Below are positions 45,666 through 58,920 of a stretch of 64,000 nt of DNA, one piece after another. Where the stretch lies: positions 8,146,107 through 8,210,106 of the forward strand of contig CM025854.1 in assembly GCA_003952965.2 (NCBI GenBank). Reading direction: 5' to 3'. This DNA comes from Morella rubra (taxonomy: Eukaryota; Streptophyta; Magnoliopsida; Fagales; Myricaceae). How positions within the stretch are numbered: position 1 is the stretch's first letter; each line of letters opens with the position of its first letter. The position numbers were made by a program, and so were the translations under genes. Under the pieces are notes generated by a model. The model saw only the letters and a list, made by a program, of their open reading frames with translations. It searched no databases and was not told the origin of the DNA.

Positions 45666-48392
45666 CAAATGAAGTTTTAGTTTAAGTAGAAAGATGAGCA
45701 TTAGCGTTATTAAATCCAAGGCCTCTCTTGTAACTAGCCGAAATGCCTAGACTCAACATTTTGTCTAGTTTATTTGTCTTGCTAGAAAAAATTTGTAGTT
45801 GAGAGCTAGCATGTCCAAGTTCTATTTTTAATGAACTAACTTGTAATTCTAAAGATGTCTTGAACTTTTCTAAGTCATTTACAAGATTAACATGCTCATC
45901 TAACTTTCTAACCAATTCTTTTTTATCTTGTTCCAACAATTCGATTCTCTTGAGAACTCCATTATTCTCCTTTTTAATTCTCAAACTCTCCTCAAACAAT
46001 TGCTCATAAAGATGTTGAAGATTATCATTTTCATCCGAATCCTCATGTGATGAGTCTAAGACATCATCATTCTCAATGTCAAAATTATTTAAGCTATCAA
46101 CTAAATATGTTAAGGCAATGAAATTTACCTTCTCTTCTAATGATGAATTATCACTAGTGGCTATAGACTCAGTTTCATCATCACCGAAAGAGGCGTTCAT
46201 TGCCTTACCTTTGGACTTCCTCAAGTAATTAGGACACTCAGCTTTGATGTGGCCGAACCCCTTGCACTTATGACACTGTCTCTTGAGTCCACTTGCCTTT
46301 AGTTTCATTAGCTTCATTTCTTTCTTTTCTTTCTTTCTTGCTCCACTTCGTCTTGCTGGAAAATTTTGCAGGTTGCTTTTGATTTGGTTGCTTTTGATTT
46401 GTCCATTTGCTTCCTTTCTTCGACCTGAAAACTTTACGAAACCTTTTCACAAATAGAGCAACATCGTTATCATCCTTAGTGTTATTGTCAGAAGATTCTT
46501 TAGTCTCTTCACTTACTGATTTTAAATCAATGGATTTGTTCCTTTTAGTCAAAGGAAGAGTGAGTTTGTAAGTTTGTAGAGAACCTACTAACTACTCTAT
46601 TTTGACTTGATCAATATCCTTGCTTTCTTTTTGGTAGTCACTTTTGGTCTAAACCTCTCAAGTAGAGACCTCAAAACTTTTCTTACAACCCTTGTCTCAT
46701 GTACCCTCCAAGACAAAAACTAGAATTCACCATATCATTCAATTTTCCATAAAACTCATCAAAAGTTTTATCCTCTTTCATTCTAATTTCTTCAAACTTA
46801 GTAGTTAACATTTGAAGCTTAGAAAACTTAACAATTTTTGTTCCCTCATGAGTTGTTTCAAGAATGTCTCATGCTTCCTTAGCCATCACACAATGGAGAC
46901 TCTATTGAACTCTTCGGGTGATATAGCCACGAAAATGGCATGAATGCCTTTAATTACAATCATTAAGCTCATCCTTGGACTAACAAGACATTTCTTTACA
47001 TTTAGTTTCTCCCTCAAGAGAAACCACGGGTCTTGCCCAACCCTTCTCACATGAATTCGACACTTTATCATCCATTGACTTCAAAAAGGCTCTCATTTGA
47101 ATCTTCCAATATGCATAGTTACTTCTATCAAAATATGGAGGCACCAAGAGAGATTGACAATTATTCATTTAGGAGTTAAAAGGGTCAAAGAGTGATGTAT
47201 GACTTTGATACCACTTGTGGGATACGGTTTAGATCATTAACTTACCTAGAGGAGGGTGAATAGTAAGTTAAAAAATTATAGCAAAAACTAATGCACCCTA
47301 ATATGGAAAACCAAATACAAAACTTAGCACAATGGATTAATTGAACCTGTACAGATTTGCAAGATATCAATAAGTTCTAAATAGAGATAAAAATCAGACA
47401 ATTTAATCAAATTAAACAATTCAATCAAATTAAACAATTCTAAAAACTCTTAAACTTTACAACAAACACTTGTGAGCAAAATAGTTTTGTTTTAATTTTT
47501 GAACCTAGATTCACATGCAACCAACCAAGATTCAAAATTGTCTAAAGCTAATCAATGAACAAGCAAATATGAGAGAAAAAAATGCAAACAATCACACAAA
47601 CACAAGAGATTGTTGTTGTAGTGGAAAACCCTATAAGGAACTCCTTCAATAGGAAAAACCACTTCGGGTTCATTGCCAGTTAACCAATCCACTAAATGAG
47701 AGAATCACTTACAATCGCTCACCTTGTTTACCACAAAACCTTTGCTACCTAACAAGCCCCGAAGGAAGCCATTCGAATGACACACTCGAACCCGCACCAA
47801 GCGGTAGAATCAGAACCTCTGAATCTCTCTCTCACTTCAGTGAATCTTGAACAAAGCAAACTTGCTTCTGGACGATTGGAACTTCAATCCTTCAAATACC
47901 GGAGCTCCATTGTTTACCCATTGCCACAGTGGGGTTTTTATTGTAGTGATTGATTGTCTTTTTCAACACAAGAGGAAGACCACTAAAAATCTTGATTCTT
48001 CAAATCTTCAAGAACATCATCTTCTCGAATCTTCACAAATCTCTCAACAAAAAGGCTTCGAATGGTTTCTAGAATCTTTCTTTTCTCTATACGTTGAAGT
48101 ATGTACATCCAGCCACTTAGAAATCCCTTTTATATAATTGGGTAAATGACAGCTGTAAGTCTCTTAATATTTTACCTCGTTTGGGCTTGAGCCTCAAGGT
48201 AGCTCCAAAATACAACGTGATTGCTTCAAGCTCGCCTTAAGCTAGCCCCAACAGCACTTAACCACTTTAACGGCTCTCTGACTTTCAGATTTCTTCACTT
48301 CTTTATTCCTTTCAACTTAAGCGTCTCTCTTGATCAACCTCATCCAAGACAACGTTTCTTTACATCACACTTGTCACAAAACTAAGCCAACA
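45666..48392 (-). mobile_element. Copia element 1, right arm (fossil)
   Basis: Mirror of 39216-41925: LTR 47216-48392, gag pieces 47168-46980, 46552-46268 and 46317-45682 with the CCHC knuckle. Broken; same parts as the left copy. Confidence 0.85.
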
Positions 48393-49713
48393 CTATACAT
48401 TAGGAACTAACACTCTTTCAGTTTTTTTTTTTTTTAAGATTTTACGATTTTTAAATTATAAATTCAAACTTTAAAATATTAAATTATATGTTTTTATTTG
48501 TTTTAGATTTTAGTTTTTTACTTTTTAAAAATATTTTTTATTTATATTTATTTTAATGAAAAGTATCACATTGCAATTGGACGGGAAAAATTTCCGTTAA
48601 ATGGTTCTAACAGCATAGGGTCTAGTGAGGTTTGGTACCAAAATGACAAATTCAGTGAGGTTTTTTATTTTTTAAAATGCCCGATGAGTTTTTAAAAAAT
48701 GCACTAAAACCTAGTGAGTGATTTGTCATTTTTCCTTTATGGCTTCAAGTCCTCTACAACTTCCCTATCTAAAATCTGTGGAGTAAAATACCAAGAACTA
48801 TCATAATTGTACAAGCAACTGCTATTAGTGATTCCTTTAATAGCAACAGAGGGACACATGCCTTCATTATATGCTTGGTAGTTTTATCGAGTCCCTTAAA
48901 TTTGATGCGGGGAGCTACGTACATCAGAGATAGATACAAAAGAATCATGTGTATCCAATCCAACACGATTTTCAACAGTTAAAATCCACCTACTAATCAA
49001 AGTAGCCATCACATTGTTTGGCAAAACAACCACGGTTGAGAACCTTTGCATGTGCCTGATACCAACTGCATTGAATTCTGAGATATTGTTGATGTTTGTG
49101 CTTTGGAGTCAATTATTTTCTGCTATAATGATTTCTTAAACATCTTATAATGACTTCTAAATTTTGGTGAAATATTAAGGCTTAAATACACTTTACACCC
49201 TCCAACTATCAAGAGCTCAACACTTTGCACCAAATCTATTATTTTTGTCACATTACATCCACTAACTCTTGATTTAGACACTTTATGCCCTCCCATAAAA
49301 TTTTCGGCTAATTTAGATGAAAAAAAAAAATTTTTACATGCAAAATGATAATTTTGTCCCCACAATTATTTTTTGTCAATGATCATTTTATGAGTTTAAA
49401 ATCATAATTTTATAGACCGAAAAATAAATTTCCTTCTAAACTGATGGAAAATTTTATTCAAATAATATATATATCATCATCATCATCATCATTTTAATCA
49501 AATAATCAACAATTTGATTATGCCTACATTATAACTGCTTATTTGAGCTCAATTGACGCGCCGAATAAAAGGTTTTACAAAAAAAAAGTATGTTGTTCAA
49601 TAGCTTACACCATCAAGACCAAAGAAATATTTTTATTCCTATCTAACATGTGAAGAAAATTTAAAAATTGAGAGCAAAAAAGCACAGCATAATGTCGTTT
49701 CAAAACTATCTCA
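48393..49713. other. Dispersed AT-rich repeats, right arm
   Basis: Mirror of 37900-39215, including the repeat shared with the MYB promoter (about 49190-49385). No gene. Confidence 0.5.
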
Positions 49714-49727
49714 TCTATCTTACATTC

Positions 49728-50558
49728 TCTTTTTTTTTTTTTTTGGCAATAGTAAAATTAATTTCACAATAGGGGGATTACATCATGGCTGCAAACAGAC
49801 AGGCCTCCAGGACCAGTTCCAACACACAGGAGCATGAAGCTCAGTACAATAGCATTTAGGGCCAAAATGGCCTTAGAACAAATAGCCTCAAGGGCCTCAT
49901 TCCAAATGGTTGTATAGGCCTCATACAACTGGGACATAAGGTCCACAATACCTACTCAGGCGCAAAGACCCGGTTTTAATCTAATCCACACCATGAATGG
50001 CACATCTAATGCCAAGGAAGGGATGGATGAACACCTCAATCCCTCTATTCCGAAGGAGCATCCGAATACACAGAAGGGGACCACACGTAGGTGGTTCCCA
50101 ACAAAAATGGCGGAGGAACGATCTGAAGGCCATGGAGATATGTGGGTGTGAAAAACACGAGCGTTGAAAGGGGATGTGAGATCACACATGCCAACCCCTT
50201 GAAGTTGGACACTCTCATCGTTGTAGATCTAGGGCCATTGGAACACTTGTTTGTAGATATCGCCAGAAAGGGTTGGCCATAGTTCATTTCTTCCCAAAAC
50301 ATACGCTTGCCAAAATAGAAAAAGGACAAAAACGGCAAACGAAAGCAAAACAATGGAAGTGAATGGAACCACATAGCAAACGCAACAATAAAAGGAGAGC
50401 AAGGAAAGGAGTGGGTGGACGGGAGGAGTCTCCTCCTGTCGCCCAAATAGGTGATCTATGAGGGAGTGGGACGATCAGAAGAAAAATGGGAGAGGAAAAG
50501 TCTAAAGATGAGGAGGACCATCTCCATCTAGACTTTTCAAAAGGTTTTTTTCATACCC
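49728..50558 (-). mobile_element. L1-like retroposon, right arm
   Basis: Mirror of 37055-37885 with the same pair of flanking duplications (49714-49727 and 50559-50572) and a poly-T run for its tail. Confidence 0.75.
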
Positions 50559-50572
50559 TCTATCCTACATTC

Positions 50573-51975
50573 CATTAATCAAACATGATTTTTGATTTCC
50601 TAACATCTGACGCCAAAACAAGATAGCGATTATCCTGTAGGCTAGGGCAGTCGGTATGTTGCAAGGAAAGACACCAAATTCTTCCCAAAAATCTCAAAGA
50701 GAATTCTCAAAATTCAAATTATTCAATGTCCCCAAAAAAAACCCACAAGCCGGGCTAAAATAGCTAAGAATTGCATCCCTAATGGGATGTTACCAAAAAT
50801 AAATAGGCGGCAAAAATCTGGTCCAAATCGGATTCAAAAATAATTCCCAAAACGAAAAAGGAAAGAAAACCAACCAAAAATAATTTTTGAGAGGGAAAAC
50901 AGCATTTTAGGGCTCGAAACGAGGTGCACCGAAGTGTAGCTAGGGTGACCACGACGTACGCGCTGAAAAGAGCTTTCTGAATTGGGGTCATGGGTGCGAA
51001 TCGGATATTCGTAGCCAAAGTTATGACCAAAAAACCGACACGTGCTCGAAAACTGCCCCAATTAGGTTAGATTCCGATTTTCTTGCCATCCTTGCGCCGA
51101 TCTACCCGCTCAAGGTAATTCAACGCCATCAATGTGGAATCTGACAGCTCAGCGTCGTCTGACTCAGCTCCCCCTGCATCAACATCTAATCAATCGCAAT
51201 AGCCAAACGAAATTGGTTAATGTTATTTTTTATATAAAAGTCCAAGGCAGTTCTTAGTTGTACAAAAATGTGTAGCAACCAAAGTTATTGTTCACAAAAC
51301 TGTTTGCACCTCAATCATCCACACTGCAACAATCAGTCTCTAAGAAAATTCTCAAATGACAAAAGTATTATAACGTTAGAGACACCTATAAGAATGTTGA
51401 ATAGTGTGAAGACGCTAGAATATTTTGAGCACAAGGAGTCAAAACCATACATATGTGACCATGGGCATTCAAGCAAACTTGGAGACAGACCGAATTGAGC
51501 TCCCGTGAAATTCAGCATCAGCAAAGTAAAATCTCACAAGTGAGAGTAACAAAATCTATCGTTGTAATCTTGAACAATTGAAAGTAGCAAAATCCCCAAA
51601 ATATTGGCCGAATCGAAACCCTAGTAGAACACAAAATAGAAGTATTAGTAAATGAAAGAATTAAACTGTAAAAAATAAGCACAAAGGTGAGAAATGGTGA
51701 AGTGAAAGAGAATAAATGCGGGATCATTGTTCTTGGAGAGTCTCAGCAAAAGTGGTTATCAAAAAGCGAGGCTTGGTGGATTGGAGAACCATCCATGGAG
51801 CCGCCAACAAGAAGTAGAAAGAGATAGTGGGGGTTTGAGAAAAAATAAGAAAGAAGAAGAATGAGAGAGAGGAGAGGGATGAAAGACAGAGTAGAGATAG
51901 CGATCAGAGTGAGAGCTGAGGAGATAACTCAAAAGAGAGTTAGGTGACTCCCAAAGGGTTAACTAGCCCTGAGCA
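50573..51975. other. Unassigned repeat DNA, right arm
   Basis: Mirror of 35638-37040; same remarks. No gene recognised. Confidence 0.4.
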
Positions 51976-51980
51976 AACGT

Positions 51981-53196
51981 TGTTGGCTTTTGTGCACAAT
52001 CGAGATTTTGATGATTTCAATAAATGGATCAAGTTTATAAAACGGACATCTTCAAAGACAAAAACGTTTTGATGAAAGAGCCAAAGACTTGAAGAAAGAA
52101 GATCAAAAAGATGCAAGAGCTCAAAAGTGAAGTTTCAAGACCTTAGGGTATAAACCTTGTAACTCTTAGTTTCACTTTTGACAAGGATTATGAATCACAC
52201 TTGCATATCTTTCAAAACGTGCATAAACCGTTTTACCTTTTGTTTGAAAGATTAAAATGTTTTTAAAGGTTTTCAAAACACCCCAATCAAACTCCCAAAC
52301 CTTTCTTATACTTATGGGAAGTAAGTCTTTAAAATTGGGTGTTTCAAAGAGGTCAAAAACGTGGTTTTAATTGAACTGGATCATGTGCTTAAGTTGAGGA
52401 GGTCGACCAGCTAGTGAAGCGGTCGACCGGTCTTCGACCGCTTGGTATAGCGGTCGACCGGTTAATTTTGAAATAGATCCGTTGAGCTTCTGACATTATG
52501 ACCGTTGAGTAACAGTAACTTGAAGCGGTCGACCGGCTCGTTTTAACAGACGACTCCCAACGGCTATAAACGGCTAGTTTTCATATGTGGCCTATAAATA
52601 CACCTTCATAACGTCCAAAATAAATACACAACGACCACATATCATTTAGATCACTTGAGAAATATCCAAACCTTCATATTCTATATTTCTCATATCATTC
52701 ACACAAAACATTTGTGTGAATCAAGAGATAGAGCTTTCAATTTCATATCTACTCTTTGAGAGAGTTTATTCTTCAATCTTCCTATCCAAAAGAAGTGATT
52801 CCTTTAGTGAGGTTGTTCATTAAAGAAGAAGCTTAGAGAGGTATATCTCAAGCTTGGTTGGGGTTTGAGTGTTGGTCTGGGAAAGCACTTGTAAGGTTCT
52901 CTAGCACCCGAAAGCTAGAGTGTACACTATTTGGAAGATAGTGGGAAAATCTCAAGGCTCGGTAAAGGAGCTTGAGGGGTGGATGTAGGTGGGTTTGCCG
53001 AACCACCTAAAAAATCACGTGTTTGCTTCTCTATCCCTACTCTTTACATTTAGCACTTATTCTACTTATGCATCAATATAAATACTTGTGCTAAATTAGT
53101 CTTTACTTTGCAAACACTACTTTAGGGTTAAAAGCGAAAAAGTTTGGAAACCCAATTCACCCCCTCTCTTGGGTTGCCTTAATCCTTGGATTTACA
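51981..53196 (+). repeat. Solo LTR, right arm
   Basis: Mirror of 34434-35632 with the target duplication AACGT (51976-51980, 53197-53201). Here three CGGTCGACCG palindromes are perfect (52420, 52451, 52526), where the left arm keeps one. Confidence 0.93.
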
Positions 53197-53201
53197 AACG
53201 T

Positions 53202-53394
53202 TGTGTTTGGTCTACATGTTTGGAGGCATATTCCAGAACGTTCGAACGGCTGTCATTTTCTTGTGAAGAACATGCTACATCAATTTTTGGTGATGATCTA
53301 TGTTTTTGACACCAAAATGCTTTCATTAACCAACCAGTGTCCAAATGGTTGATAACTTAATTTGTGAAACGATTTTGTCACTGAAAATGAGTCT
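53202..53394. other. Unassigned sequence, right arm
   Basis: Mirror of 34224-34433. Not recognised. Confidence 0.4.
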
Positions 53395-54500
53395 TGTTAG
53401 CCCAAGGTTACTGCTTGAGCAATCTAATTCGATATCAATGATAACAAATGCGTTATATGCTTTGGAGTACTTTAGAACACACGATTGTCAATCCACATTC
53501 TCATAAATTCATTTCAAAAGGATTAAGACTCTTTCGCTTTGGTGCAGCCCTAAATTTGAATTAAACACCAATGCTTACATTTAAATGCTCACATTATCTA
53601 TTGTAGGAGTTTCAAGAAAAAATGGAATGCAAATTAATTTATCAAAGTATTTAAAAACTCCTCCAGCAAAGATGGTGTCGACACATAGTCAATATGGTGT
53701 CGACACATTGAATTGACACCCAAGAGCCACTTTCATGGTGTCGATGCATGGTACTACAACACGAGAGCTATTTTGAAGGTGTCGATACATAAGAAGACAG
53801 TGTCGACACATGACACTGACACACGAGAGCCTTTTTCTAGACTTGAAGATGGTGTCGACACATGGAATCAAACTGTTGACATATGTTGCGGAATTACAGA
53901 TATAGTCAAAACGACATCAGCTCTCATTTATGACATCATTGCACCTAGGGCACCTCTCCAGTGGTACAATAAATCCCTTGGGGACCACTAAAAGGCTTAT
54001 AAATAAACCAAGATGGAGAGAGAAAAGGTTACCATTTGCATCATCATTCATGACCCAGCCTACAAAGAGAGAGAAAGAGCTTGAAGAAGAAAGTTTTCAC
54101 CAATTCCAAGAAAGCTACAGCTGCCACCTATCATTACTCTAGCTTTCATTCTCTGATCTTTTCTTCTTGCTCATTATTGTGCCTTGTATTTGCACATCAA
54201 GCTTTAAGAGTTATTCTTTATTACCTCTTTCATCAATCCTTTGAAAAACATTAAAGTGTGGAAAATATTTAGGCCTATCCGTGACGATAGAAGAATCTCA
54301 ACGTGAGTGTGAGATTTGTTGTAAAAGTTAAAGCGTGACCTCGGCAAAACCTTTGTAACAGTTACTTAGCACCCAAAAGCTAAGGTGTATTACTATTGGA
54401 TTATAGTGGAGAAAGCCAAGGAAGGCAATAACCTAGGGGGTGGACATAGGCAAGTCTTGGCTAAACCACTTAAAAATATCGAGGTTATCTCTCTACCTAT
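53395..54500 (+). repeat. Partial copia LTR, right arm (fossil)
   Basis: Mirror of 33131-34223, starting TGTTAGCCCAAGG at 53395, with the same array of GTGTCGACAC motifs near 53675-53865. Truncated. Confidence 0.7.
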
Positions 54501-55066
54501 GGGTGTAAGTCTAGTCCGGCTACCAGCGGAGATTTGGCTCCAGTTCCATCACCGATTCCAAGAAGTTGAGGTATAGCTTCCAGGAATCGGAGCTGGAGGT
54601 GCTTTTGGAGTTCTCCCGAAGGCAGAACAGGAAGCGGAAGTTTCCGTCAGTTCAACGGAAAACCAGTTCCATTTTTTTTTTCTTTAACTTAATATTAAAA
54701 TGATGCGGTTCTATTTTACACAGAACGACGTCATTTAGTTGTTTTTTTAAAATGTATATATACCGTGCCGTTTTGATCCACAATTTTTTGAAAAAACCCT
54801 AAGTCTCCCTCCCCGGAGTCCCCCCTCTCCTTCGTGATAGTGACACTTAGCTCTGTCTCTCTCTCTTCTCTTACTCACTGTCTCTCTCACTCTCTGAGCT
54901 CTGTCTTCTCCGGCACTGCACGTCAACAGTCAACCTCCACTGCTGCTCATTGTATTTCTCTCTCTATCTCTCTTTATAGGTCTCTCTCTATCTCTCTGTC
55001 GCTCTCTCTCTCTCTCTATGTCTCTCTCTCTCTCTTTATCTCTTTATTGATCTCTCTATCTCTCTC

Positions 55067-55108
<42 letters not shown>

Positions 55109-55802
55109 TGTGAATATGTCGTGAATCAAGGGTAATTTCAATTTAGTGAAGGCTTTTGAACGATTGGCTGCCTAGAAGCTGTTTTAATGATGTTATGCAT
55201 GTTTAATGGCTGGTTCAGTTTCTATTTATTGAATTTTGTAGCACATACTTGGTCTATTCAAATTCGAAGGAAAACATTGCTCCTAACATTAGTTTTACCT
55301 ATGAAGCAACTTAATTTCAGCAATTGAAATATTTAGCTTTGTTCTTTGTGCATAGTTCAGATTTTGTGTCTTTTTATTTTAATCCTCTTAACAAATCCAG
55401 TGATTAAATGTTATTGAGGGTCACTGGCATGCCATTTGTGCTGCTTGTAGATAACAACTGATTAAATTTTCTCGTTATGCTGTTTTGCAGTGCATAAAAT
55501 CCTAGGGTAAAAAGGATCAAATTTTCAAAGTCTATATAATTTCAATAAAGGATTTTGCTTATTCTTGGATAGCATTTGAGACTTCTACGATTGAGATTAG
55601 TATTTTCAATCCTATTTGTCCGTATTCTGTTGAAAGCATGTATGTCAAACATCAGATTGTCAATTGACTAAAAATAGGTGTCTTTCTTTCAGATGGATCA
55701 TCAAATTCCAATTGCATCTTCACAATCAACAACCTCTAGTTTACTTACCCCCGCCTCTATGACCACACCTAATATTGGTGAGATACCAATTATAGATGTA
55801 GA
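54501..55802 (+). pseudogene. Outer hAT 5' region and N-terminal exon, right arm
   Basis: Mirror of 31852-33130: hAT-like GGAACTGG motifs, a CT microsatellite (about 54850-55107), a 3' splice site TTTCTTTCAG and the start MDHQIPIASSQST at 55693. It stops at the inner hAT. Confidence 0.65.
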
Positions 55803-56680
55803 TAAGGGTGTCCAAGAAACCGGCTGGACCGGTTCTTACCAAACCGGTGGGAAATAGTTTACCAGAATGGCCAGTCCGGTGAAACTAGTAAACTCCGGGC
55901 CGGTCTCAATTTCACACGTAGAAAAATTGGTACCGAACCGGAATATACTACATTTAAAAAAAATAAACTAAACTAAAATTTTCACCTGACTAAATCCACT
56001 CACCTTTCAACAAAAAAAAAAACCCTAACAATAACGGCACAGCCCCCTCCCTCACGCACAGCCCCCCTCCCTCTCTTCTTTCGACGACAACAACCTCCCT
56101 CCCCTCCGGCCTCCTCCTCACCTCAGTTCTCTTCTCCCAACCCTCTCCTTTGCAGTTCACCCCCCCAGCCGTGCCACCACCATCTCACCTGAAGCTACAG
56201 ACGGTGTCTCTCTCTCCTTTGCCTTGTGTGTGTGTCTCTCTCTCTCATCTCTCTGGTAACTTTTTAGTTCTTAGTTCTTTTGATCTCTCTCTCATTGATG
56301 TGCCATTGCCTCATATCTAAGAGATAGATTGGTGGCTTTTTCCACTCCTGATAGAAGATTAGTTCCTCATGTTAAATGAGAAATGGTAGAGCAAAAAATA
56401 TAGGGGGAAGAAAACAAAAGAGACAATTATGCTTGAAAAGAAAAAAAACAAACTTTTCATGGCAATATCGGGTGCTCATTTTGATATGCTGCTCGGAACA
56501 TCTGTTATCTTGAATCTTCTGAGATGTAAGGTTTTGTGAAGTTAAACAAGTTTTAGGAATAAATTTGGCATTTTCTTATATATAATAGCATATAGGTATA
56601 TCCCAAACAGCAAGGCATGGACCCTCGAGATCAACCTCACATTATATATGTAGTTAAGCGGTCAAAATAAAATCTTCTTT
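55803..56680 (+). mobile_element. Inner hAT end, right arm
   Basis: Begins with the terminal repeat TAAGGGTGTCCAA at 55803 and mirrors 31851-30976. The rest of the element would lie in the N gap. Confidence 0.9.
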
Positions 56681-57680
56681 NNNNNNNNNNNNNNNNNNNN
56701 NNNNNNNNNNNNNNNNNNNNNNNNNNNNNNNNNNNNNNNNNNNNNNNNNNNNNNNNNNNNNNNNNNNNNNNNNNNNNNNNNNNNNNNNNNNNNNNNNNNN
56801 NNNNNNNNNNNNNNNNNNNNNNNNNNNNNNNNNNNNNNNNNNNNNNNNNNNNNNNNNNNNNNNNNNNNNNNNNNNNNNNNNNNNNNNNNNNNNNNNNNNN
56901 NNNNNNNNNNNNNNNNNNNNNNNNNNNNNNNNNNNNNNNNNNNNNNNNNNNNNNNNNNNNNNNNNNNNNNNNNNNNNNNNNNNNNNNNNNNNNNNNNNNN
57001 NNNNNNNNNNNNNNNNNNNNNNNNNNNNNNNNNNNNNNNNNNNNNNNNNNNNNNNNNNNNNNNNNNNNNNNNNNNNNNNNNNNNNNNNNNNNNNNNNNNN
57101 NNNNNNNNNNNNNNNNNNNNNNNNNNNNNNNNNNNNNNNNNNNNNNNNNNNNNNNNNNNNNNNNNNNNNNNNNNNNNNNNNNNNNNNNNNNNNNNNNNNN
57201 NNNNNNNNNNNNNNNNNNNNNNNNNNNNNNNNNNNNNNNNNNNNNNNNNNNNNNNNNNNNNNNNNNNNNNNNNNNNNNNNNNNNNNNNNNNNNNNNNNNN
57301 NNNNNNNNNNNNNNNNNNNNNNNNNNNNNNNNNNNNNNNNNNNNNNNNNNNNNNNNNNNNNNNNNNNNNNNNNNNNNNNNNNNNNNNNNNNNNNNNNNNN
57401 NNNNNNNNNNNNNNNNNNNNNNNNNNNNNNNNNNNNNNNNNNNNNNNNNNNNNNNNNNNNNNNNNNNNNNNNNNNNNNNNNNNNNNNNNNNNNNNNNNNN
57501 NNNNNNNNNNNNNNNNNNNNNNNNNNNNNNNNNNNNNNNNNNNNNNNNNNNNNNNNNNNNNNNNNNNNNNNNNNNNNNNNNNNNNNNNNNNNNNNNNNNN
57601 NNNNNNNNNNNNNNNNNNNNNNNNNNNNNNNNNNNNNNNNNNNNNNNNNNNNNNNNNNNNNNNNNNNNNNNNNNNNNNNN
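56681..57680. other. Assembly gap of exactly 1000 N
   Basis: The round length indicates a placeholder, so the true distance is unknown. It falls inside the right copy of the inner hAT and before a CACTA transposase tail. Confidence 0.99.
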
Positions 57681-57914
57681 ATGACACCGATATCCTGCAG
57701 GAGAACCATTGTTTAGGTGGGCTTCCGTCCATTGATGAGTCCATCAACGAAGAGATACCTCTATATCGAGATGACATCCCTGCTGAAGTAATCGCACAAT
57801 GGCATGGATTTTGACGATGAAGTTGACCTTGACAATACTTGGGAAGATGAAGATCACACAACAGTACATGACACAGATCCATCATCTAATGATGGAGAAG
57901 ACAATGATGACTAG
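57681..57914 (+). pseudogene. Probable CACTA transposase C-terminal end
   Basis: Reads HCLGGLPSIDESINEEIPLYRDD, then EVIAQ. A shifted frame gives MDFDDEVDLDNTWEDEDH... and stops at 57914. An acidic tail of this type closes many plant CACTA (TNP2-like) transposases. Position and strand fit: the CACTA right terminus lies 2.9 kb downstream on the same strand. The frame change suggests a broken gene or an unresolved intron. The rest is in the gap. Assignment rests mainly on context. Confidence 0.45.
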
Positions 57915-58920
57915 ATGTTCACCGTTATGTATTTGTTTTGGACAAGTCTTGAATTTAAATTTTTTCCATTTATGTAATTGAAAAAAAAAAAAAAATTTTT
58001 GGAGGCATGTTTGCCACAACAATTTTAGAGAGAGAATTTTTACGTGAGTTTTCAATTCAAAATTTTTAGGTGAGTTTTAAATTCAAATTAAGGATTGTTC
58101 GGTGATAAGGAGAGAATTTTTAGGTGAGTTTTCAATTCAACATTAATTTTGTTGAGTTATCTTTTATTTGAATTTGAATTTGAATTCTCCAACCCTCTCT
58201 TTAAATTAGGGAATTGTTAATTTATCAGGAACCTATAGAAAATTTTCAAGAATTGCTTAATTTTCTATTCTCCTCCCTCTCTCTCATACCTCTCCCTCTC
58301 TCTCCCACTACCCTCTCTCTCGTTCTCCCTCTCCCTCCCTTATGAAATTATCTTATTTTATCTGGTAATTCTTTATTTAGTGTACGATGTCTTCCGCCTT
58401 GTCTCTGTCAAATGATCAACATTTAAATTTATAATGGTTATTTTATACTGAAAATGATTATATTATCTACTTTAAATTAAAGCCTAGATATCGAGACAAG
58501 CTGGAATACAGCATTATTATTTTAGAGAAGGAAATCTCCGGATGCTTGAAGGAGTACTCTCCTCGGCCGGTGGGAAAAATTTGCCAAGTTATATATATAT
58601 CAACAAATTAAACATAGTACGGTGTTGTAATTCTCTTGCTGAGTAGACAGCTCCCATATTTTTAATTGGCCCGGCCGGACGACCGAGCATATTTTTCAAT
58701 GTTTTTAACGTATACTATATCTTTTGTAATTTTATATGATTACTAAACTGAATTTTTAACTATCAATTTGAAATAAAATAAAATAAAGTTTTCGAGAGAG
58801 TAAGAAAGCGGTTGGGTTCCTTTGAATATTTTGGTTTCGGGTTAGAAACCCGAACACTAACCTGATTTTTTTTTGGTTCGTGTTTCAAAACCAGGCCTTG
58901 ACCCCGAAAAAAGCTAAAAC
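57915..58920 (+). other. CACTA 3' region before the repeat array
   Basis: Non-coding. Poly-A at 57979-57994, a repeated GAGAGAATTTTTAGGTGAG (about 58030 and 58111) and a CT-rich stretch at 58264-58340. No gene. Confidence 0.5.

Larger units (their letters stand above)
43845..56680 (-). repeat. Giant inverted repeat, right arm
   Basis: Reverse complement of 30976-43752. Arms differ by scattered substitutions and indels, for example an 18-base insertion in gag near 46385, a longer solo LTR (1216 against 1199) and different GA tracts. It runs without break into the N gap. Confidence 0.97.

Noticed and set aside
56654-57885. Long minus-strand frames of about 350-400 residues
   Set aside because: They consist almost wholly of N; they are an artefact of the assembly gap.
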